Assembly (NCBI GenBank): GCA_016714025.1
Contig: JADJOB010000001.1
Location: 620,001-684,000, forward strand
Direction of reading: 5' to 3'
DNA from: Saprospiraceae bacterium
GTDB taxonomy: Bacteria > Bacteroidota > Bacteroidia > Chitinophagales > Saprospiraceae
DNA: 64,000 nucleotides
A program made the translations under genes and the position numbers. This document shows, one piece after another, positions 1-8,523 of this stretch. Under the pieces are notes generated by a model that was given only the letters and a program-made list of their open reading frames with translations, had not been told where the DNA came from and made no database searches. How positions within the stretch are numbered: the first letter of the stretch is position 1; every line of letters starts with the position of its first letter.

Positions 1-437
1 GCATTATTTGCCTGTGTAATTCTGTTTTTGGTTAAATGGATATTGATCATTTGAATGAGTATCATGGCCCGCTCATTATCCGAAGGCAATTTCAGACTTT
101 GGGCTTTATTAAACCATATTTCCGCATCTTCTGCTTGATTGCGTTGAATTGCGATGGAACCTTTGATCAAAAAATAATATGCACGATTGGTTACATACAA
201 CCAATTTGGTTTGAACGTAAGGGCTAATCGTTGTTCGCAAGCATCAAAGTCCATTTTTTGCATCAATAAAGCTGCTGATTGAATGGTACCCAGAAAAATA
301 TAACTGGCTAATAATCCTAAGCCTATTAGGATCAAGGGCAATGCATACCAAAAGCTGATTGTAAAGGCTAATAAAATACCGCCGCCCAAAAACAACGCAA
401 TCAAAGCAAATTTTAGATATATATTGATTGTAAACAT
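1..437 (-). CDS. Membrane protein with TPR-like helical region, C-terminus cut by window edge
   Basis: Reading leftward from an ATG at 435-437 gives 145 codons without a stop, running off the window, so only the N-terminal part is present. Residues about 7-27 and 30-50 are two hydrophobic segments likely to span the inner membrane. After them comes a helical, soluble stretch (residues about 55-145) with alternating aromatic and alanine positions, as in tetratricopeptide-type repeats. The start is supported by an exact TACCTTTG -7 element 29 bases upstream. I do not recognise a specific family; a TPR-containing membrane protein of unknown role is the most that can be said. Confidence 0.7.
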   Translation of the reverse strand, partial: MFTINIYLKFALIALFLGGGILLAFTISFWYALPLILIGLGLLASYIFLGTIQSAALLMQKMDFDACEQRLALTFKPNWLYVTNRAYYFLIKGSIAIQRNQAEDAEIWFNKAQSLKLPSDNERAMILIQMINIHLTKNRITQANN

Positions 438-740
438 GTGACTTAATTTAACTGGTTTGGGCTTGCAAAGGTAAAAGCAAATTGCTTAGCTAGATACTAT
501 GAATAAATCTAGCACATTAAAAATCGTATCCAAGCTCCCATTGCCGCTATGTTGGTGAAATTTCCATCGAAATTTGAGAAACCAGAAAGAATAGAGGTAT
601 TGAGAATTACTCTTTAGGAGGATACTTCACCATCTGCTCGAAAGCATCAAAGCAAAAATTGCATTTCGAAATGTAGAATTACACAATAAATTGATTTTTC
701 TTGAGTTGTAAGTCCTAATTTCGCAGTCCTATTTTTAGTC
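438..740. other. Intergenic region without a recognised gene
   Basis: About 300 bases between divergent genes. It holds the minus-strand promoter motif at 466-473 and a TAATTTCG (716-723, one base from TAnnTTTG) 17 bases before the hexosaminidase ATG. I see no tRNA-like fold, no open frame of interest and no repeat. Confidence 0.5.
466..473 (-). promoter_or_regulatory. Candidate -7 promoter element TACCTTTG
   Basis: Exact match on the minus strand to TAnnTTTG, the Bacteroidota -7 consensus, lying 29 bases before the ATG at 437. No convincing TTTG-type -33 box was found at the usual distance, so this is a motif match only. Confidence 0.4.
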
Positions 741-3050
741 ATGAACTATATAATCACATTATACTTTTTGCTACTTTATAATTTATTCTTTGTCAATGCC
801 CAAACAGGTATCATAAAAGAACTTCCCCTGATTCCAAAACCAAAATCAGAACAAATCGTAGGTGGTAATTTTGAAGCATCTACTCTAAAGCAAATTATTA
901 TCCCGGCAAAAGCCGAAAATGCACTTAAAATTGGAAGGGGAATTCAAAATTTATTGGGATTGTCGGAATTGCCGGTAAAAAGGATCAAAGGGACCATCGT
1001 TCAAAAATCCAAAAGCATTACCCTTAGTCTGATTTCAAATCCTGATAAACCAGAATATTATAAATTACATATTACTAAAAATGGCATTTGGATTCAAGCA
1101 AGTCAAGATCGGGGATGGTTTTATGCTTTACAAACATTAAATCAAATTGTACAATTGAATGAAAACACAAAACGCGATGCCAATCTTTTACCATATTGCA
1201 TTATAGAAGACGAACCTCGATTTCCCTATAGAGGAATGCACTTAGATGTTTCAAGGCATTTCTTTCCGGTATCTTTTGTTAAAAATTATCTGGATTTAAT
1301 GGCCAGATTTAAATACAATTATTTTCACTGGCACCTGACCGATGATCAAGGTTGGCGAATTGAAATAAAAAGATTTCCAAATTTGACAGAAGTTGGTGCA
1401 TATCGAAAAGGAACTCTGATTGGTAAACCAGGAGATCGTCCTCAAAAATTTGATACAAGCCGTTATGGTGGTTTTTATACACAAGTACAGGTCAAAGAAA
1501 TTATTCAATATGCAAACGAACGATTTATCACTGTAATTCCTGAAATTGAAATGCCAGGACACAGTGCTGCTGCATTGGCAGCATATCCTGAATTTAGTTG
1601 TAAAGGACTCCCATCTGCTGTTGCTAATTCCTGGGGAGTATTTGATTCGGGAATTTATTGTACAAAAGATACCAGCTTATGGTTTTTAAAAGAAATATTA
1701 AATGAAGTTTGCGATTTATTTCCAGGAAAGTATATCCACATCGGTGGAGATGAATGTCTTAAAGAAAATTGGAAAGCCTGCGAGCAATGCCAAGCCGTAA
1801 AACGTAGAAATAATTTAAAATCAGAAGAAGAGCTTCAAAGTTATTTTATCCGTCAAATTGAAAAATATATCAACTCTAAAGGAAAACAAATAATTGGTTG
1901 GGATGAAATTTTGGAAGGCGGTCTTGCACCAAATGCTACCGTTATGTCTTGGCGGGGTGTTGAAGGTGGAATTGCAGCTGCAAAGCAAAAGCATCCAGTA
2001 ATTATGTGTCCGGGCAGTCATTGTTATTTTGATCATTATCAGTCAATGCAATCCAGCGAACCATTAGCAATAGGTGGATATACCTCGCTTAAGAAAACCT
2101 ATTCTTTTCAAGTAATACCAGATAGTCTGAAGCCTGGTGATAAAAATTACATTCTAGGAGCTCAAGGCAATGTGTGGACTGAATACATGCCAACTGAAGA
2201 ACAGGTTTTGTATATGAGTTATCCAAGAGCACTGGCATTAGCTGAAGTAAACTGGAGTGCTGAATCCAACAAAAACTACAGTAGTTTTTTAAACCGTTTG
2301 CAATCTCATGTCCCTTGGTTTAAAACTAAAAACATGACGATTACACAGGGCGTTCTTGATATTGATTATACAACCATTCCTTCACAAAATGGAATTGTAT
2401 TGGTATTTCAAAAACCACCTGTTGAAGGAAAAATCCTGGTTGAATCTGAACGTGGAGGAGACAATGTTGCTGAATATTTAAAACAAGATAGCTTTGTTTT
2501 AAATAAAGACATTCAATTTAAAGCTTGGTATCAATTGACGAATAAATCACTCGGCAAACCCCTCTTGATTGATTTTAAAAATCATAAGGCCTGTGGAAAA
2601 AAAATCACGCTGACTGAAACACCCGCATTAAAATATTTTCAGGGTGGAACACAATGCCTTGTAAATGGAATCGAATCGCCTCACAAGAGATATGGAGGAC
2701 CCGAGTGGGTTGGACTTGAAGGACAAGATTTTACTGCCCGTATTGATTTAGATAAAATTGACTCCATTAAATCTGTAAAAATTCAATTTTTCCACGATCC
2801 TACTGCATGGATCTACAGACCAAAAGATTTGGAAATTTCAACCAGCTTGAATGGTACAGATTTTAGTACTCCGGTATTTTATCAAATCAATGAAACGGAA
2901 TCAAAACACATTCAACCCTTTATTCCATTAGAGCATGTTTTTGCCCGTTATATACAGATCAAAGTTAGAAATCACGGAATGATAGAAGGCAATCAAAATG
3001 GTGCTGGACATAAAGCCTGGTTATTTGTTGGGGAAATTGAAGTCAGATAG
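741..3050 (+). CDS. Secreted beta-N-acetylhexosaminidase, glycoside hydrolase family 20
   Basis: Removes terminal N-acetylhexosamine residues from chitooligosaccharides, peptidoglycan fragments or glycans, outside the cytoplasm. An N-terminal signal peptide ends near VNAQ (residue 21). Residues about 28-150 match the GH20 domain 2 fold, followed by the catalytic barrel with RGMHLDVSRHFFPV near residue 160 and the catalytic pair D337-E338 in HIGGDE, the acid/base and substrate-assisting residues of the family. The roughly 200-residue C-terminal part, including a WIYRPKDLEIS segment, resembles a discoidin-like carbohydrate-binding module. Length of 769 aa fits Bacteroidota GH20 enzymes. No sorting domain or lipobox is seen, so the location is probably periplasmic. 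Confidence 0.93.
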   Translation: MNYIITLYFLLLYNLFFVNAQTGIIKELPLIPKPKSEQIVGGNFEASTLKQIIIPAKAENALKIGRGIQNLLGLSELPVKRIKGTIVQKSKSITLSLISNPDKPEYYKLHITKNGIWIQASQDRGWFYALQTLNQIVQLNENTKRDANLLPYCIIEDEPRFPYRGMHLDVSRHFFPVSFVKNYLDLMARFKYNYFHWHLTDDQGWRIEIKRFPNLTEVGAYRKGTLIGKPGDRPQKFDTSRYGGFYTQVQVKEIIQYANERFITVIPEIEMPGHSAAALAAYPEFSCKGLPSAVANSWGVFDSGIYCTKDTSLWFLKEILNEVCDLFPGKYIHIGGDECLKENWKACEQCQAVKRRNNLKSEEELQSYFIRQIEKYINSKGKQIIGWDEILEGGLAPNATVMSWRGVEGGIAAAKQKHPVIMCPGSHCYFDHYQSMQSSEPLAIGGYTSLKKTYSFQVIPDSLKPGDKNYILGAQGNVWTEYMPTEEQVLYMSYPRALALAEVNWSAESNKNYSSFLNRLQSHVPWFKTKNMTITQGVLDIDYTTIPSQNGIVLVFQKPPVEGKILVESERGGDNVAEYLKQDSFVLNKDIQFKAWYQLTNKSLGKPLLIDFKNHKACGKKITLTETPALKYFQGGTQCLVNGIESPHKRYGGPEWVGLEGQDFTARIDLDKIDSIKSVKIQFFHDPTAWIYRPKDLEISTSLNGTDFSTPVFYQINETESKHIQPFIPLEHVFARYIQIKVRNHGMIEGNQNGAGHKAWLFVGEIEVR

Positions 3051-3364
3051 CATTCAATAGCCTAAGCCCTACTTCAATTGCAATTATTTTAACTTCTTTA
3101 TGGAAACATTTACAGTCAATTGCAAGGACATTTAATATTCCTAAGAGCTATTTATTTGTTTACATTCCTATACATAATTGAACTATATGCAGCAATTATG
3201 CTGATCCGAATCCAAAATAGTAAGTAAAATGTTATCGAAGGATGGAATGATTAAAAGATATCTTTTTTTACTTCAAATTGTAAGAATCCTTTGCTATTTG
3301 ATTCGATCACATATTATGTATAATAAAATGATGTTTAGCTTCAATTTTCTACAGAGCCCATGTT
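3051..3364. other. Intergenic region, nothing recognised
   Basis: 314 bases between the convergent hexosaminidase and methyltransferase-like genes. It is AT-rich, with no open frame, hairpin with T-run or repeat that I could support. Confidence 0.5.
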
Positions 3365-4036
3365 TTATTTTAGTAAGCCCCCAGGTTTAACAACAAACAT
3401 CCAGTTAAAATCCAATTTAATAATGCCTGCATTAGGAAATACCTCTTCAAATAATTTAAAAAATTGTTCATTTTTATCCTGATCCATTCCATTATAATTG
3501 ATTCGGTTATAAATTAATATACCATGATCGGTCAAAGAATTTTTTAAAGAAATTAAAAAATCATTGGTTTCGAATTGTACTGGAACAGTCCGGTCATTAA
3601 AAATATCCATACAAATTAAATCGTATGTTTTTTGGTTGGAATTCATAAATTCCAAAGCATCTTTTACAAAGATCTTACATGAATTATTAGATATTTCGTT
3701 TTTGTACTTTTCAAAAATAGAAACGATTACCGGGTCGATTTCCACGGCATCGAATGCAGCATGTATCTTATACTTTTGTTCGAGAATTTGCAAAATACTT
3801 CCGGTACCTAAACCTAAAATAAGTATATCCTTTAATTTAAATTGGTCTAAATGCAAAATGGAAAAGCTATCTCTGAAATTATAGTAGTGGTTACCATAAG
3901 AATAAACAGCATTGGAAGAAACCAATTTAAGCTGTCCTTGAGAAAGATACAATTTTAAGAGCGGATTAATAGGAGTTTCATGTTGTTCAAGCAGTACATC
4001 AAATAAAAAACTCAGGTAGTACTTTAGTTTAAACAT
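3365..4036 (-). CDS. Spermidine-synthase-like class I methyltransferase-fold protein
   Basis: The protein has the nucleotide-binding core of the spermine/spermidine synthase family: ILGLGTGS (about residue 92) is the glycine-rich loop, VEIDPV (about 119) the acidic residue contacting the ligand, and VKDALEFM plus DLICMDIF (about 145-165) the following strands. At 223 aa it lacks most of the N-terminal beta-barrel domain of true SpeE, a common state in Bacteroidota homologues annotated only as spermidine synthase family or fused-MFS-like proteins. No polyamine gene lies nearby, so an aminopropyltransferase role is not supported. It sits 52 bases downstream of the GlmU-like gene on the same strand and may be co-transcribed with it. 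Confidence 0.75.
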   Translation of the reverse strand: MFKLKYYLSFLFDVLLEQHETPINPLLKLYLSQGQLKLVSSNAVYSYGNHYYNFRDSFSILHLDQFKLKDILILGLGTGSILQILEQKYKIHAAFDAVEIDPVIVSIFEKYKNEISNNSCKIFVKDALEFMNSNQKTYDLICMDIFNDRTVPVQFETNDFLISLKNSLTDHGILIYNRINYNGMDQDKNEQFFKLFEEVFPNAGIIKLDFNWMFVVKPGGLLK

Positions 4037-4088
4037 GATTAATTTGTAGTAATTGCTTCAATATTAATTTAGTTGATTGCATTCATGG

Positions 4089-5300
4089 TCAATCCTGTTT
4101 ATCCCATGTTCTGAATGATTGGCTTAAAGCATAGATCTCTTTAGAAATATTCTGATCAATTTCATTAAACACTTGTCCACGTCTGCTCATGGCAGCCATC
4201 GCTGTTTGAAAAAACTTCTCTAGTTTAAACGTAGAAAAACCAGATGCGCCTCCCCATGAAAATTCAGGGATATACTGTCTTGGGAATCCATCACCAAATA
4301 CATTTGCCCCAAACCCAACTACAGTTGCGGTATTAAACATCGTATTAATTCCACATTTAGCATGATCGCCCATCATCAATCCACAAAATAATGAATTCGT
4401 TTTAATAAAGCGTTTTGTTGGATAATTCCAGATTTTTACTTCTTCGTAATTATTTTTCAAATTGGAACTATTACTGTCAGCACCCAAATTACACCATTCC
4501 CCTATGACACTGTTTCCTAAAAATCCATCGTGCGCTTTATTTGAAAATCCTTGAATTATAACATTATTGAGTTCCCCTCCTACTCTTGATTCAGGACCAA
4601 TGGTAGTTGCTCCATAAATTTTTGAACCCATTTTCAGTTGAGATTTTTCCAATACGGCCAAACTTCCACGTATCATACATCCTTCCATGATTTCAGCGTC
4701 CTTTCCAATATAGACCGGCCCGGTATTTGTATTGATCACACTGTGGGAAATCACAGCTCCCTCTTCGATAAAAATTGAATTTCCTATCAATCGATTGGAA
4801 TTATCCAATGGTTGAGATTTGCGTCCATTGCATATTAAATTAAAATCACTTTTTAATCCGGCATCATTCCATTGAAAAATCTCCCAAAGATTCATCAATA
4901 AATTTAATTGATCAGCAGCTACCCTGGATCCCGAAATATTGAAAGAACCCGGATTGTTTAAAAAATCTTCACATTGCTGATCAGACAATCGGGCAGCAAT
5001 CCAATCTTGATCACAACGGATGAATTCTCCGAGTTTTAATTGATTCACTAATTGAAGCAATGTTTGATTTGGAATGCAATGTGATTTGATTAATAGATTG
5101 TCTGCTTCAATGCTGCATTTAAATTTATCCTGCAAATATCCAGGAATAAAATTGGATGATTTTGCATTCAAGTGGCGTTCCCATTTTTCAGCAATGGTTA
5201 AAATGCCAATTCTAAAACTGGATACCGGTCTGGACCATGAAAATGGTTTCAAACTATCCCGGTGATCGGGTTCAACAAAGATTAAATTCCTAGTGTCCAT
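4089..5300 (-). CDS. GlmU-like sugar nucleotidyltransferase/acetyltransferase (Bacteroidota TIGR03991 type)
   Basis: Proposed to do the two last steps of UDP-GlcNAc synthesis (acetylation of glucosamine-1-phosphate and uridylyl transfer) in Bacteroidota lacking canonical GlmU. The N-terminal third begins with the family's typical block (RPVSSFRIGILTIAEKWERH, near residue 24-43) rather than the LxxGxGTRM loop of standard pyrophosphorylases. From about residue 170 a left-handed beta-helix of hexapeptide repeats follows (GPVYIGKDAEIMEG, GATTIGPESRVGGEL, NSVIGEWCNLGADS). Length 403 aa is typical. It lies just downstream of L31, separated by an intrinsic terminator, so expression may depend on read-through or a separate promoter. 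Confidence 0.85.
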   Translation of the reverse strand: MDTRNLIFVEPDHRDSLKPFSWSRPVSSFRIGILTIAEKWERHLNAKSSNFIPGYLQDKFKCSIEADNLLIKSHCIPNQTLLQLVNQLKLGEFIRCDQDWIAARLSDQQCEDFLNNPGSFNISGSRVAADQLNLLMNLWEIFQWNDAGLKSDFNLICNGRKSQPLDNSNRLIGNSIFIEEGAVISHSVINTNTGPVYIGKDAEIMEGCMIRGSLAVLEKSQLKMGSKIYGATTIGPESRVGGELNNVIIQGFSNKAHDGFLGNSVIGEWCNLGADSNSSNLKNNYEEVKIWNYPTKRFIKTNSLFCGLMMGDHAKCGINTMFNTATVVGFGANVFGDGFPRQYIPEFSWGGASGFSTFKLEKFFQTAMAAMSRRGQVFNEIDQNISKEIYALSQSFRTWDKQD

Positions 5301-5307
5301 AAATTAT

Positions 5308-5330
5308 AAACCCCGCTTTTGGCGGGGTTT
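5308..5330 (-). terminator. Intrinsic terminator after rpmE2
   Basis: A perfect 9-bp stem (AAACCCCGC with GCGGGGTTT) around a 5-base loop. On the minus strand it lies 7-29 bases beyond the L31 stop codon and is followed by an AT-rich tail starting TTTATAATTT. The 3' end of the hairpin is only 8 bases from the GlmU-like ATG, so it may act as a partial terminator or attenuator between the two genes. Confidence 0.8.
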
Positions 5331-5336
5331 AAATTA

Positions 5337-5600
5337 TTAACTTTTTGCGAATTTTGTGCTTGCAAATTTTTTATTGAATTTGTCAATCCGTCCAGCAGTA
5401 TCAATGAACTTCATTTTACCAGTAAAGAACGGGTGGGATTTAGAACTAATTTCCAAACGAATTAATGGATATTCTTTCCCATCTTCCCAAACAATGGTTT
5501 CTTTTGTTGCAGTACAAGAGCGGGTTAAAAAGGCTTCATTACAAGAAAAGTCCTTAAAAACCACAAATCGGTAACCAGCCGGATGTATATCTTTTTTCAT
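5337..5600 (-). CDS. rpmE2: 50S ribosomal protein L31, type B (zinc-free)
   Basis: Component of the large ribosomal subunit. The sequence starts MKKDIHPAGYRFVVFKD and contains the typical SKSHPFFTGK and GRIDKFNKKF blocks. It lacks the CxxC zinc ribbon of type A L31, which places it in the zinc-independent type B group. The ATG at 5600 is chosen over an in-frame upstream ATG at 5630 because it matches the universal N-terminus and lies 19 bases after a good promoter motif; the extension would overlap that motif. 87 aa is the normal size. Confidence 0.95.
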   Translation of the reverse strand: MKKDIHPAGYRFVVFKDFSCNEAFLTRSCTATKETIVWEDGKEYPLIRLEISSKSHPFFTGKMKFIDTAGRIDKFNKKFASTKFAKS

Positions 5601-5619
5601 TTTTTGAAAATTTGGAATG

Positions 5620-5627
5620 CAAAGATA
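5620..5627 (-). promoter_or_regulatory. Candidate -7 promoter element TATCTTTG for rpmE2
   Basis: Exact TAnnTTTG match on the minus strand, 19 bases before the L31 start codon. It also argues against the longer start at 5630, which would lie upstream of the transcription start. Confidence 0.5.
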
Positions 5628-5750
5628 CATTTTATACTGGAATTTAAAGAAAGAATTTGGGTTTTCAAGATCAAAATTATTGTAACATATTGATAATCAA
5701 TTAATAATATCACAATTTTCAAAATGTATTAACTTGCCGCCCAAGAATTT

Positions 5751-7511
5751 ATGCATATTTCAAAATTAAAAATCGGGATATTATTAGGAGGCTCCCTCAT
5801 TATGGTTGTTTTTGCCTCCAATTATATGGTTGGGCATACCTTTTGGGGCAATTTCCCACTATTCTTGATACTTCCACTGTGGTTTAGTCTAATATTTGGA
5901 TTGCTAATCTATTCGAAGTCGCTATTTCAAAATCAATCAGGGATTTGGCTTAGTTTGTTATCGGGTATTCTATTAGGAAAAGCCTTCGTTTATGACAGTC
6001 CGCTACTTTTTATTGGATTCATTCCACTCCTTTTTTTAAAATCCAATCTAGAAAACCGAGCGATAAGACCAAAGCTACTGGTTCATGGAGCTTATGCATT
6101 TAATGCATTTATGGTCTGGAATATATGCGCTACCTATTGGGTTGCCAATGCTGCATTGATACCGGGTTTTGTTGCCATTTTGCTAAACAGCTTTTTTATA
6201 GCCATTCCCTGGTGCGCCTCGGTTGTATTTGAAAGGCATTTTCCAAAAATAATGGGATTTTCATTGCTGTTTTTTTGGATTAGTTTTGAATGGGTTCATC
6301 AAAGCTGGGAAATTTCCTGGCCTTGGCTTAGCCTTGGAAATGGATTTGCATTTTATCCAAAATGGATTCAGTGGTATGATTGCACAGGTACTTTTGGGGG
6401 CAGCTTGTGGATTTTATTAGTCAATCTTCTATTTTCTAAAACATATCAAAATAATAAATGGAATTGGGCTTATATACCGGGCGCTATCATGCTAATTTTA
6501 ATTCCTGTCTGGATAGGATACTATAAATACGATCGGGTTAATTTAAATGGAAAAAATATTGAGGTTGGAATCATTCAACCTAATTATGAACCCCATTTTG
6601 AAAAATTTTCCATTGACCAACGAGAACAAATGCTACGGTTTGAAGCCTTGTCAAAAGCTGCCTGCACTCCCAATACGAAATATCTAATCTGGCCTGAGAC
6701 CAGTTTTGAATACATCCAAATCGATCAAATTGATACTGACTGGCGGATTCAGCGTATGAAAGAAATTATTGGCAAGGGGTCTGACTTGTGTCTGGTTGCA
6801 GGATTAACTACTCTTAAACCATTTAAGGAGGGTGAACCCTTGTCTGCAGCAGCCAGAGAAAATAAACGAGGCGGATATCCCCGATACTTTGAAATTCAAA
6901 ATAGTGCAATCCAGTTAAAATCTGATTCAAGTGAAATTCCAGTATATGTAAAATCTAAACTAGTCCCTGGAGTTGAAACTTTCCCTTATCGCAAATTATT
7001 ACCTTTTCTTAAACCTATTGTTGATAAACTTGGAGGTTCTGTACATGGCTTAGGAATCCAAAAGGAGCGTTCTGTTTTTAACAATCAATCGCTGTCAATC
7101 GCACCTGTTATTTGTTATGAATCTATTTATGGAAATTATGTAGGCGACTATATCAGGAAAGGTGCACAAGCGATTTTTATTATGACAAATGATGGATGGT
7201 GGGATAATACACCCGGACATAAACAACATCTAGCTTTTGGAGCATTGCGCGCTATTGAGTTCCGAAGACCAATTGCACGATGCGCAAATACGGGAATTTC
7301 CTGTTTTGTAAATGCACGTGGAGATATAAGCCATCCACTTGCATATGGAACTCAAGGCAGCATAACGAACACAATGGCATTTTCAAGTTATGAGACAATT
7401 TATTATAAAACAGGTGATTTGATTGCTTACGTTTGTTTGATATTTAGTGTGCTTGCCCTGTTCTTTTTATTAACTATAGTTTTGCAAGTTCGCTTTTTAA
7501 AAAATCGATAA
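5751..7511 (+). CDS. lnt: Apolipoprotein N-acyltransferase
   Basis: Transfers a third acyl chain to the N-terminal cysteine of lipoproteins at the inner membrane, the last step of lipoprotein maturation. Residues 1-250 hold about seven to eight hydrophobic segments. The carbon-nitrogen hydrolase domain follows from about residue 275 (EVGIIQPNYEP). The catalytic triad can be placed: Glu in WPETSFEY, Lys in KSKLVPGVETFPY and Cys in VICYESIYG. Length 586 aa is slightly above the E. coli enzyme. It overlaps the convergent isomerase gene by 38 bases at the 3' ends. Several lipobox proteins in this window (40,856; 48,345; 60,801) are plausible substrates. Confidence 0.93.
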   Translation: MHISKLKIGILLGGSLIMVVFASNYMVGHTFWGNFPLFLILPLWFSLIFGLLIYSKSLFQNQSGIWLSLLSGILLGKAFVYDSPLLFIGFIPLLFLKSNLENRAIRPKLLVHGAYAFNAFMVWNICATYWVANAALIPGFVAILLNSFFIAIPWCASVVFERHFPKIMGFSLLFFWISFEWVHQSWEISWPWLSLGNGFAFYPKWIQWYDCTGTFGGSLWILLVNLLFSKTYQNNKWNWAYIPGAIMLILIPVWIGYYKYDRVNLNGKNIEVGIIQPNYEPHFEKFSIDQREQMLRFEALSKAACTPNTKYLIWPETSFEYIQIDQIDTDWRIQRMKEIIGKGSDLCLVAGLTTLKPFKEGEPLSAAARENKRGGYPRYFEIQNSAIQLKSDSSEIPVYVKSKLVPGVETFPYRKLLPFLKPIVDKLGGSVHGLGIQKERSVFNNQSLSIAPVICYESIYGNYVGDYIRKGAQAIFIMTNDGWWDNTPGHKQHLAFGALRAIEFRRPIARCANTGISCFVNARGDISHPLAYGTQGSITNTMAFSSYETIYYKTGDLIAYVCLIFSVLALFFLLTIVLQVRFLKNR

Positions 7512-8469
7512 CCCGAACTTCAACTGCGTCTATTTGATTAAAATCTGCCAAAAAAACGGTGACATAATCCAATAAATGAACTAAGTAAATTGAACGAACA
7601 ATAATTGAATCACCGGAAGAATAAATTTCAATTAAATTTTGAGTATAATGAGATACCACTTCTTTTGTCAATTCAATACGAGCCTGAATGCGTGGATGAT
7701 CACTGGCATTTCTTATAAAAACAGGCGCTAATGCATTTTGAGGCCAACGCCATCCTACCAACTCATTGTGATTCATTTCCGGAATTACATGATGCCAGCA
7801 AAGAATTTTGCTGTTTTCATTGAGCTGTTGTCTAAATCTCACTGCAACCGGTTCAATAGTATCTGCACAATAAATTACAGGAATTTTTCCCTCCAGATAA
7901 GAAGCCAGGTGTTTTGCCTTTTCAATGATGGCATTTGATTCAAGCTTCATTTTTTCAATCGCCAAATTCAATTCTGAAATAAAATGATCCGGTATAACTC
8001 CTAATTTATGAATGACAAATAACTGGGCCACCAGTGAGAATCCCAGACAAGCTCTCGGTGATGACCAACCAGATGGTAATTGAATATAATCCAACTGATA
8101 TTGATTTGCCATGCGCAATACTTCCCCCCCTGATGCAATGCAAACTATTTTTGAACCTCTGGAAATTATTTTACCAAAACTCTCGATGGTTTCCTCTGTA
8201 TTTCCCGAATAGGATGAGATGATTACCAGTGTTTCGTCGTCTACAAATGCAGGAACATCATACGTTTTTCCAACGATATAAGGAACCTCAGCATATGATT
8301 TAATAAATGAGGCAACAAAATCGGCGCCAATACCAGAACCGCCCATTCCACTAACATAAATCCGTTGGATGCGCTTGGAATGACCCGAAATTAAAGCATT
8401 TAATCCAATTTGGATAGCTTGCTCCAATTGAGTTGGGAAGGCCTGGATCATTTCAAACATTGATTTCAT
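7474..8469 (-). CDS. SIS-domain sugar isomerase, bifunctional phosphoglucose/phosphomannose isomerase type
   Basis: Interconverts glucose-6-phosphate, fructose-6-phosphate and mannose-6-phosphate in the cytoplasm. It has the family's SIS phosphosugar-binding motifs: VSGMGGSGIGADF (about residue 39) and IISSYSGNTEETI (about 84), followed by a second SIS half and the C-terminal WHHVIPEMNHNELVGW block, which carries the Glu and His catalytic residues of the PGI/PMI group. 331 aa is the usual length. A TAATTTTG promoter motif lies 22 bases upstream. Whether it is the main glycolytic Pgi or mainly serves mannose supply for envelope glycans cannot be told here. Confidence 0.88.
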   Translation of the reverse strand: MKSMFEMIQAFPTQLEQAIQIGLNALISGHSKRIQRIYVSGMGGSGIGADFVASFIKSYAEVPYIVGKTYDVPAFVDDETLVIISSYSGNTEETIESFGKIISRGSKIVCIASGGEVLRMANQYQLDYIQLPSGWSSPRACLGFSLVAQLFVIHKLGVIPDHFISELNLAIEKMKLESNAIIEKAKHLASYLEGKIPVIYCADTIEPVAVRFRQQLNENSKILCWHHVIPEMNHNELVGWRWPQNALAPVFIRNASDHPRIQARIELTKEVVSHYTQNLIEIYSSGDSIIVRSIYLVHLLDYVTVFLADFNQIDAVEVRVIDFLKSELAKL

Positions 8470-8491
8470 AAACAGTATCTATAATGAAGCA

Positions 8492-8499
8492 CAAAATTA
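8492..8499 (-). promoter_or_regulatory. Candidate -7 promoter element TAATTTTG
   Basis: Exact TAnnTTTG match on the minus strand, 22 bases before the SIS isomerase ATG at 8469 and inside the 54-base gap to the upstream protease gene. Confidence 0.4.
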
Positions 8500-8523
8500 A
8501 AAGATATCTAGTATTAAGCGTAT

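Noticed and set aside
36..227. Plus-strand open frame near the window start
   Set aside because: It lies opposite a longer minus-strand frame (1-437) that has a start codon, membrane segments and a promoter motif; the plus frame has no recognisable features.
3365..4036. Calling this gene speE (spermidine synthase)
   Set aside because: It is short, lacks the N-terminal barrel and has no polyamine genes nearby; only the shared nucleotide-binding core is supported.
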